This document shows positions 6,481 to 10,192 of a stretch of 10,192 nt of DNA, in pieces. Both the position numbers and the translations under genes were made by a program. This DNA is from a bacterium (GTDB taxonomy: Bacteria; Pseudomonadota; Alphaproteobacteria; Rs-D84). A model generated the notes under the pieces. That model was given only the letters and a program-made list of their open reading frames with translations, was not told where the DNA came from and made no database searches. The number at the start of each line of letters is the position of its first letter. Positions within the stretch are counted from its first letter, which is position 1. Where the stretch lies: NCBI GenBank assembly GCA_014802705.1, contig JAAVBR010000046.1, positions 1 through 10,192 of the forward strand, given 5' to 3'.

Positions 6481-6583
6481 ATTTCCGCTTGATTTCTGAT
6501 TTGTGTGTGTTATTCTGTTGCAGACTATTTATACATGGGGTCGCGGTGGCGATAACAGGTTAAACCAGGGATAAGTGATCATT

Positions 6584-6657
6584 AGGGGCATAGTTCAACG
6601 GTAGAATATCGGTCTCCAAAACCGCGGATGAGGGTTCGATTCCTTCTGCCCCTGCCA
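6584..6657 (+). tRNA. tRNA-Trp (anticodon CCA), CCA end encoded
   Basis: A complete cloverleaf can be drawn. The acceptor stem is AGGGGCA (6584-6590) with TGCCCCT (6647-6653), then G discriminator and encoded CCA (6655-6657). The D stem is GTTC/GAAT. The anticodon loop CTCCAAA (6614-6620) has CCA at 6616-6618. The T arm contains TTCGATT. The first anticodon-stem pair (positions 27-43) is a U-C mismatch, leaving four Watson-Crick pairs. The G discriminator and overall sequence resemble bacterial tRNA-Trp, and tRNA-Trp upstream of secE is a common bacterial arrangement. Its 3' end is duplicated 174 bases downstream. Confidence 0.97.
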
Positions 6658-6659
6658 GA
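6639..6659 (+). repeat. 21-bp direct repeat, left copy, inside the 3' end of tRNA-Trp
   Basis: The sequence from the T loop to two bases past the CCA end (beginning ATTCCTTCTG and ending CCTGCCAGA) is identical to 6813-6833. Such a duplicated tRNA 3' end is the usual form of an attL/attR pair. Confidence 0.9.
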
Positions 6660-6698
6660 AATCTCCCAAAATACGGCGTGTCCGTGTTTTGGGAGGTT
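6660..6698. other. 17-bp stem-loop immediately after tRNA-Trp
   Basis: CTCCCAAAATACGG (6663-6676) pairs with CCGTGTTTTGGGAG (6682-6695) around the CGTGT loop, and three more pairs extend it outward to 6660/6698. The only non-Watson-Crick pairs are G-T. There is no T run on either side, so it is not a classic terminator. It may define the tRNA processing end or be an inverted repeat of the insert. Confidence 0.7.
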
Positions 6699-6700
6699 GT

Positions 6701-6722
6701 AGGGGTAAAAGGAATTGAACCC
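6701..6722 (-). repeat. Degenerate inverted copy of the tRNA-Trp 3' end
   Basis: Read on the - strand, this segment is GGGTTCAATTCC followed by TTTTACCCCT, against GGGTTCGATTCC and TTCTGCCCCT in the tRNA. There are three differences in 22 bases, all transitions. It is placed so that 6701-6715 can pair with 6813-6827 of the right repeat, with one mismatch. There is no complete cloverleaf here, so it is not a second tRNA gene. Confidence 0.7.
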
Positions 6723-6812
6723 GAATACAATAAAATGTTGGGTTCGACTATGAGTTGGATTTTGCAAGCAAAGCGCCGCGAAATCCATACGAATGGTAAG
6801 GCAAAGCCGAAC

Positions 6813-6833
6813 ATTCCTTCTGCCCCTGCCAGA
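6813..6833 (+). repeat. 21-bp direct repeat, right copy, just upstream of secE
   Basis: Perfect copy of 6639-6659, including the CCA end and two following bases. It lies only 14 bases before the secE ATG and has no tRNA body in front of it. It is the attR-like end of the insert. Confidence 0.88.
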
Positions 6834-6847
6834 TTATGGGATATTTT

Positions 6848-7027
6848 ATGAAGAAAATACTGGATTATATCAAATCTGTGCGTGGCGAATGGTTCAAGAT
6901 TGTTTGGCCGTCGCGCGATACGGTGATCCGTACAACAATGATGATTTTGGTGTTTTCCGCCCTGGCGGCGCTGTTTTTCTTTGTGGTGGACAGTCTGCTG
7001 AACGCGATTGTGGGTTGGATTTTCTGA
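6848..7027 (+). CDS. secE: Preprotein translocase subunit SecE
   Basis: This 59-residue single-membrane-span protein is the essential small subunit that clamps SecY in the inner membrane during protein export. The diagnostic amphipathic segment EWFKIVWPSRDTVIRTT (14-30) is followed by a membrane helix (about 31-54). The length fits the short alphaproteobacterial SecE. ATG 6848 gives the canonical MKK start; ATG 6836 would add four residues and almost touches the 21-bp repeat. No clear ribosome binding site precedes either start, perhaps because the insert replaced the native upstream sequence. nusG follows after 29 bases, the standard secE-nusG pair. Confidence 0.95.
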   Translation: MKKILDYIKSVRGEWFKIVWPSRDTVIRTTMMILVFSALAALFFFVVDSLLNAIVGWIF

Positions 7028-7056
7028 AAAAAACAAAACGGGCAAAGGAAGTAATG

Positions 7057-7590
7057 ATGGAAGACAAAATGCAGTGGTTTGTCGTGAACGTCCACACGGG
7101 GTGCGAAGACAAAGTGGCGCGCGGTCTGCGTGAACAGATTGACAAGCGGCGGTTAAACGCGCTGTTCGGGGAAATTTTGGTCCCGACCCGTGAAGTGACC
7201 GAGGTTAAGGCCGGCAAACGCGTCAAATCTGAAAAGAAATTCTTTCCCGGGTACATCGTCGTGCAGATGGTGTTGAACAATGAAACGTTTTCGCTGGTAA
7301 AGTTGATGCCCCAGGTGGTGATGTTCCTGGGACAAAAGAACAAGCCCATCGCGGTCAGCGAAGAAGAAGCCCGGCGCCTGTTGCGTCAGGTGGAAGAGGG
7401 CAGCGTGGTCGCCGAAGATGTGGTTTACGAAGCGGGCCAGGAAGTTCATGTGATCGACGGGCCGTTCAACGGGTTTAACGGGATTGCGTCCGATGTGGAC
7501 AATGTGAAACAGAAAATGACCGTGACCATTTTGGTCTTTGGCCGCGAAACCAGCGTCGAATTGGACTTTGAACAAGTGGAACGGGTGTAA
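7057..7590 (+). CDS. nusG: Transcription termination/antitermination factor NusG
   Basis: This 177-residue protein has the normal NusG length. The NGN domain (about 5-115) includes QWFVVNVHTGCEDKVARGL and KKFFPGYIVVQM (60-71), and the C-terminal KOW domain (about 123-177) has VHVIDGPFNGFNG (130-142). NusG binds RNA polymerase across the cleft, raises processivity and links to Rho or to ribosomal protein S10. The ATG at 7057 lies 7 bases after AGGA; ATG 7054, one codon earlier, is the alternative. A small oddity is QVVMFLG (86-92), where most NusG proteins have a G rather than M before FLG. It sits between secE and two unrecognised small genes. Confidence 0.97.
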   Translation: MEDKMQWFVVNVHTGCEDKVARGLREQIDKRRLNALFGEILVPTREVTEVKAGKRVKSEKKFFPGYIVVQMVLNNETFSLVKLMPQVVMFLGQKNKPIAVSEEEARRLLRQVEEGSVVAEDVVYEAGQEVHVIDGPFNGFNGIASDVDNVKQKMTVTILVFGRETSVELDFEQVERV

Positions 7591-7593
7591 TTG

Positions 7594-7791
7594 ATGATTG
7601 TATTTAACCCGTTGACCGGTCGGTGTGACGTGCGGATGTCGCGCGACGAATTTATGGGATACTATCGTCGCTGGCAACAAAAACCCGAAACCCGGGCGAT
7701 GTTTGAGAAGATTGCGGCGGATCGTCGGGCGCGTATCGACAAAATTCTGGCGGATATTCGCAAGACCTGTCAGAAATCAAGAGGCGAATAG
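7594..7791 (+). CDS. Unrecognised 65-residue protein between nusG and rplK
   Basis: The frame opens 3 bases after the nusG stop (a TTG at 7591 is also in frame) and ends in TAG at 7789-7791. The protein begins MIVFNPLTGRCDVRMSRDEF and then becomes a long charged helix rich in Arg, Lys and Asp (YYRRWQQKPETRAMFEKIAA and onwards). It has no signal peptide, membrane span or known motif. Tight packing with nusG and the next ORF, and codon use like the flanking genes, argue that it is real. The ribosome binding site is only a weak ACGGG. Function unknown. Confidence 0.65.
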   Translation: MIVFNPLTGRCDVRMSRDEFMGYYRRWQQKPETRAMFEKIAADRRARIDKILADIRKTCQKSRGE

Positions 7792-7956
7792 ATGAAAAAA
7801 TTGCTGTCTTTGACGGAGGTAGCAGAGGGAAAAGCGGTGCAGATGACGCCTGAGGATTTAGAGGCGGCGCGCCGGGAAGTCAGGAAAATTGCCGCGGAGG
7901 CCACGGCGCGTCAGCTGGCCGCGTGGCAGAGTGCCCAAAAAGTGCACATAAAATAA
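7792..7956 (+). CDS. Unrecognised 54-residue protein
   Basis: The ATG follows the previous stop directly (TAG then ATG), with AGAGG 7 bases upstream, and the frame runs to TAA at 7954-7956. The protein begins MKKLLSLTEVAEGKAVQMTP and continues as an Ala/Arg/Glu-rich helix (EDLEAARREVRKIAAEATAR) ending SAQKVHIK. The pattern 'SLTEVAEG...MTPEDLEAARREV' suggests a small soluble helical protein. No known motif is seen. It is probably co-transcribed with nusG and the 65-residue ORF. Its good ribosome binding site supports it, but it could be a fortuitous frame. Confidence 0.55.
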   Translation: MKKLLSLTEVAEGKAVQMTPEDLEAARREVRKIAAEATARQLAAWQSAQKVHIK

Positions 7957-8081
7957 AGTTTTTTGTGGTTTTTCGAAAAAAATGCGTTAAAATCACAACC
8001 CTTGGGTCCCAAAAGTCCCAAGAAAAATGCGGGAGATGCGCCACATCGCACCGCAACACGAACCAAAAAATGGAGTGAAAA
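7957..8081 (+). promoter_or_regulatory. rplK leader with promoter-like and L1-operator-like elements
   Basis: This 125-base gap is AT-rich at first, with TTGTGG (7963-7968) and TAAAAT (7988-7993) as a poor promoter (19-base spacer). It then has CTTGGG/CCCAAG (8001-8006 with 8017-8022). Next comes a stem with an asymmetric internal loop: GCGG (8029-8032) with CCGC (8051-8054), and GATG (8035-8038) with CATC (8044-8047). A stem interrupted by an asymmetric loop just before rplK is where ribosomal protein L1 usually binds to repress rplKA. The operator assignment is inference. GGAG at 8072-8075 is the rplK ribosome binding site. Confidence 0.45.
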
Positions 8082-8513
8082 ATGGCAAAGAAAGAAGTCA
8101 AGGGACTGGTCAAACTGGTCGTCCCGGCGAAACAGGCAAATCCGGCGCCCCCGATCGGGCCGGCGTTGGGTGCGGCGGGTGTGAACATCGCCGAATTCTG
8201 CAAACAGTTTAACGACAAAACCGCGGACAAGGAACCGGGTATGCCGATTCCCTGCATTATCACGGTGTATACGGATCGCACTTTCGAATTCATTATGAAA
8301 TTGCCGCCCGTGTCGTATTACATTAAAAAGGCGTTGAAGTTGAAAATCGGGTCCCACAAACCGGGTCGCGATTTCGTCGGCACGATTTCCAAGGCACAGA
8401 TCAAAGAAATCGCCGAAGCGAAAATGCCGGACTTAAATTGCTCTACCATTGAATCGGCGATGAATATTGTCGCGGGTCAATGCCGTTCCATGGGCGTCAA
8501 GGTGGAGGAATAA
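8082..8513 (+). CDS. rplK: 50S ribosomal protein L11
   Basis: This 143-residue protein is full length. L11 binds the GTPase-associated centre of 23S rRNA at the base of the L7/L12 stalk. The N-terminal domain shows VKLVVPAKQANPAPPIGPALG (11-31, shown by PPIGPALG) with the conserved Pro-Pro, and the C-terminal rRNA-binding domain ends RSMGVKVEE. The sequence is rather divergent: GAAGVN replaces the common GQ(x)GVN, and PPVSYYIKKALKL replaces the usual PPAAVLLKKAAG. The start at 8082 follows GGAG at good spacing. rplA follows after only 3 bases. Confidence 0.97.
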   Translation: MAKKEVKGLVKLVVPAKQANPAPPIGPALGAAGVNIAEFCKQFNDKTADKEPGMPIPCIITVYTDRTFEFIMKLPPVSYYIKKALKLKIGSHKPGRDFVGTISKAQIKEIAEAKMPDLNCSTIESAMNIVAGQCRSMGVKVEE

Positions 8514-8516
8514 GAT

Positions 8517-9191
8517 ATGAAAGTTACGAAGAGACAAAAAACGTGGGCGTCCCTGGATACGGACAAGGTGTATGCCTTGGCCGACGCGATCGAAGCGTTG
8601 CGCGGGTTTGCGTCCCAGAAATTTGACGAAACCCTGGAAATTGCCGTGCGTTTGGGCATTGATGTGACCAAGGCCGACCAGAATATTCGCGGGATGTTGT
8701 CCTTGCCGCATGGGACGGGTAAAACCGTTCGTGTGGCGGTCTTTACGGCCAACGACCAAGACGCGGCCAAAAAGGCCGGTGCCGATGTTGTCGGTGGCGA
8801 AGACCTGATCGAAAAAGTGGCGGCGGGCGAAATCAATTTTGACCGCGTGATCGCGACCCCCGACATGATGCCGAAAATGTCCAAGGTTGCGCGCGTGTTG
8901 GGGCCCAAGGGCCTGATGCCGAACCCGAAATTGGGGACGGTCACCAACAACGTCGCCGAAGCGGTTGCCACCGCCAAGGCCGGCCAGATTGAATATCGTG
9001 CCGAAAAGAAGGGTATCATCCACGCGGGCGTCGGCAAAATGTCGTTCAAGACAGACGCGTTGGTGGAAAATGCCATGGCCTTGATCGAACAGTTAAAGAA
9101 GATCAAGCCGGCGTCAGCCAAAGGCCAATATATCTTGGGTGTGTCGGTCGCGACAACCCAGGGCCCGGGTCTGAAGGTCGATGTGAAATAA
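8517..9191 (+). CDS. rplA: 50S ribosomal protein L1
   Basis: This 224-residue protein is slightly short but complete for L1, the protein of the mobile L1 stalk at the E site and, in many bacteria, the translational repressor of its own rplKA operon. Hallmarks are SLPHGTGKTVRVAVF (62-76), ATPDMMPKMSKVARVLGPKG (117-136) and LMPNPKLGTVT, then YRAEKKGIIHAGVGKMSF. The ribosome binding site GGAGGAA overlaps the end of rplK, so translation is coupled. A strong GC hairpin and the L10 leader follow. Confidence 0.97.
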   Translation: MKVTKRQKTWASLDTDKVYALADAIEALRGFASQKFDETLEIAVRLGIDVTKADQNIRGMLSLPHGTGKTVRVAVFTANDQDAAKKAGADVVGGEDLIEKVAAGEINFDRVIATPDMMPKMSKVARVLGPKGLMPNPKLGTVTNNVAEAVATAKAGQIEYRAEKKGIIHAGVGKMSFKTDALVENAMALIEQLKKIKPASAKGQYILGVSVATTQGPGLKVDVK

Positions 9192-9199
9192 GAAATGTG

Positions 9200-9220
9200 C
9201 CGGCGGTGTAACGCCGCCGG
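9200..9220 (+). other. GC-rich hairpin after rplA
   Basis: CCGGCGGT (9200-9207) pairs with GCCGCCGG (9213-9220) around GTAAC. Eight pairs include one G-T. No T run follows, so it is more likely an RNA-processing or stability element separating rplKA from rplJL than a full terminator. Confidence 0.6.
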
Positions 9221-9231
9221 GCATTCAACAG

Positions 9232-9345
9232 ATTTCTGTCCGAGACTGATGGTGCGGCAACGCTTAAACGAAACGCCATCATAGACAAAGAAAAAATTCT
9301 TTGGGGCAGGAAGAAAGCCCCGTTCGGGGAAACCCGAATGGAAAG
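9232..9345 (+). ncRNA. L10 leader RNA (autoregulatory element before rplJ)
   Basis: The 185-base rplA-rplJ gap has no gene but folds well. An outer stem brings TTTCTGTC (9233-9240) against GAC and AGAAA (9284-9293). An inner stem pairs TGATGGTG (9247-9254) with CGCCATCA (9274-9281). Between them is an asymmetric loop with CGAGAC, kink-turn-like and in the place where the L10-(L12) complex binds in other bacteria. Two further hairpins follow: GGGGC/GCCCC (9303-9307 with 9317-9321) and TTCGGG-GAAA-CCCGAA (9323-9338), the latter closed by a GNRA tetraloop. Position, CGAGAC motif and fold all match the known L10 leader class. Confidence 0.8.
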
Positions 9346-9376
9346 TTAAACGAACGAAGCGAAGGAACATGACAAA

Positions 9377-9859
9377 ATGAAACGCGAAGAAAAATCAGAA
9401 CTGATTTCAGCGTTGCAGTCGTCCTTGCAGCAAGCGAACGGTGTTTTCGTCGTTGAAAATCACGGTCTGACCGTGCAGGAAATGGAAGGGCTGCGCAATG
9501 AATTGCGCGGGCTGGTTTCCGTGTTCAAGGTCGTGAAAAACCGTTTGATGAAGTTGGCGTTGAAAGACACCGACTTTGCGCCCGTTTCCGATTTGATGAA
9601 ACGCCCCACCGCCGTTGCCGTGGCAACGGATGCGTTGGCGGTGACCAAGGTCTTGGCCAAGTTTGCCGAGGCCCATCCGAACCTGACCATCGTCGGGGGG
9701 AAAATGGATGCGGAACTGCTGAATGCGGACGGCGTTATGCAGTTATCCAAGCTGCCGTCTCTGTTGGAAATTCGTGGTACCATTGCGCGCATCCTGGTCG
9801 AACCGGCGTCGCGCCTGGCCCGTGTGTCCGCGGAATACGGAAAGAAAGAACAACAATAA
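9377..9859 (+). CDS. rplJ: 50S ribosomal protein L10
   Basis: This 160-residue protein is of normal length. L10 anchors L7/L12 dimers through its C-terminal helix and binds rRNA with its N-terminal domain. Recognisable parts are VFVVENHGLTVQEMEGLRNELR (25-46, shown by the start of this stretch), FKVVKNRLMKLALKDTDF and the C-terminal helix LARVSAEYGKKEQQ. AAGGA (9362-9366) serves the start. An ATG at 9369 opens only a three-codon frame that ends in a TGA overlapping the rplJ ATG. Expression is expected to be controlled through the leader upstream. Confidence 0.97.
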   Translation: MKREEKSELISALQSSLQQANGVFVVENHGLTVQEMEGLRNELRGLVSVFKVVKNRLMKLALKDTDFAPVSDLMKRPTAVAVATDALAVTKVLAKFAEAHPNLTIVGGKMDAELLNADGVMQLSKLPSLLEIRGTIARILVEPASRLARVSAEYGKKEQQ

Positions 9860-9902
9860 GTATATGTGCGCATCATGCGCATAACCGAATAGGAGCTAAA
9901 AA
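9860..9902 (+). other. rplJ-rplL spacer with a small inverted repeat
   Basis: The 43-base spacer contains two copies of TGCGCA (9866-9871 and 9875-9880) separated by TCA. Each copy is itself palindromic, so they form a small hairpin. AGGAG at 9891-9895 is the strong rplL ribosome binding site, consistent with the higher dosage of L7/L12. Confidence 0.5.
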
Positions 9903-10192
9903 ATGGCAGACATTCAGAAATTGGTTGAAGAATTGTCCAAATTGACCGTTTTGGAAGCAGTTGAACTGTCCAAAGCGTTGGAAGAAACATGGGGCGTTAG
10001 CGCCGCCGCCGCGGTCGCCGTGGCCGCCGGTCCGGTTGCCGCCGCCGCCGAAGAAAAGAGCGAATTTGACGTCGTCTTGGCGGATGCCGGCGCGAACAAA
10101 TTGGCGGTGATCAAGGCTGTGAAAGACATCACGGGTCTGGGCCTGGGCGAAGCGAAAGCCTTGGTTGAAGGCGCACCGAAGACAGTAAAAGA
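9903..10192 (+). CDS. rplL: 50S ribosomal protein L7/L12 (3' end outside the window)
   Basis: The first 96 residues are present; about 25-30 are missing at the window edge. L7/L12 forms the flexible stalk that recruits translation GTPases. The N-terminal dimerisation helices (DIQKLVEELSKLTVLEAVEL, 3-22) are followed by an Ala-rich hinge (about 33-50) and the globular C-terminal domain (FDVVLADAGANKLAVIKAVK, 55-74, then GLGLGEAKALVEG). The start is fixed by AGGAG 7 bases upstream. rpoB would be expected next. Confidence 0.96.
   Translation, partial: MADIQKLVEELSKLTVLEAVELSKALEETWGVSAAAAVAVAAGPVAAAAEEKSEFDVVLADAGANKLAVIKAVKDITGLGLGEAKALVEGAPKTVK

Larger units (their letters stand above)
6660..6833. 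mobile_element. 174-bp tRNA-Trp-bounded insert (putative integrative remnant or mini-element)
   Basis: Measured from the end of the left repeat to the end of the right repeat, this segment is exactly one repeat period. Removing it would restore a single tRNA-Trp end lying 14 bases before the secE start. It carries no integrase and no credible gene. It is visibly richer in A and T than its surroundings. It contains a long hairpin, a partial inverted copy of the tRNA 3' end, and further internal pairings, so the whole insert can fold. It could be a decayed integrated element, a non-autonomous mini-element, or a structured RNA that arose by tRNA duplication. Confidence 0.55.

Noticed and set aside
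6701..6833. A second tRNA gene or tmRNA in the insert
   Set aside because: Only T-arm and acceptor-like ends are present. No D arm, anticodon arm or matching 5' acceptor can be drawn on either strand.
6560..7045. 161-residue open frame on the - strand over tRNA-Trp and secE
   Set aside because: Its GAEGIEPSSAVLETDILPL-type stretch is the well-known spurious translation of an antisense tRNA. The rest is opposite secE and the insert.
6793..7056. N-terminally extended nusG frame starting at 6793
   Set aside because: It would overlap secE and the insert. NusG homology begins only at the MEDKMQWFVV segment, with a ribosome binding site in front.
1..10192. CRISPR array, insertion sequence or phage structural genes
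   Set aside because: No regularly spaced repeats, transposase or phage morphogenesis motifs were seen. The only repeat pair of note is the tRNA-Trp 21-mer.

Overview
The window looks like a chromosomal stretch of an uncultured, moderately GC-rich alphaproteobacterium. The evidence is the order tRNA-Trp, secE, nusG, rplK, rplA, rplJ, rplL, the family flavour of those proteins, and a VirB8-VirB9-VirB10 type IV secretion cassette. The species cannot be named from sequence alone. Some protein features (very divergent L11, a cysteine-rich VirB10 tail) suggest a host- or gut-associated lineage, but that is inference.

Layout. (1) 1-701, + strand: the 3' end of an unrecognised gene overlaps a GNAT acetyltransferase, followed by a clear intrinsic terminator. 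(2) 703-1470, - strand: a two-gene operon of small proteins with a good promoter, a palindromic operator candidate and a strong ribosome binding site. One of the two may be a miniature permuted papain-like protein. (3) 1544-6353, - strand: a T4SS core cassette transcribed virB8, virB9, virB10 and ending at a terminator. VirB8 and VirB10 carry their family signatures. VirB9 is fused to a C-terminal SPOR (peptidoglycan-binding) domain, and VirB10 has an extra Ig-like domain, a Pro-Glu stalk and a long cysteine-rich C-terminal extension. (4) 6390-6583: divergent promoter region. (5) 6584-10192, + strand: tRNA-Trp(CCA), secE, nusG, two unrecognised small ORFs, then rplK-rplA-rplJ-rplL (rplL cut by the window end), with leader RNA structures before rplK and rplJ.

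A short AT-richer segment of 174 bp sits exactly between tRNA-Trp and secE. It is bounded by a 21-bp perfect direct repeat of the tRNA 3' end and contains a partial inverted copy of the same tRNA end. This is the geometry left by site-specific integration at a tRNA gene, but without any integrase.

How the parts work together: the right half is ordinary translation and transcription machinery, with the expected L10 feedback leader and a possible L1 one. The left half builds an envelope-spanning channel: VirB8 and VirB10 anchor in the inner membrane, VirB9 forms the outer membrane ring, and the SPOR domain would tie that ring to peptidoglycan. No ATPases (VirB4, VirB11, VirD4), VirB6 or VirB7 lie in the window, so the remaining parts must be elsewhere, as in genomes with scattered vir islands. 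The most novel elements are the VirB9-SPOR fusion, the decorated VirB10 and the tRNA-Trp-bounded mini-insert.
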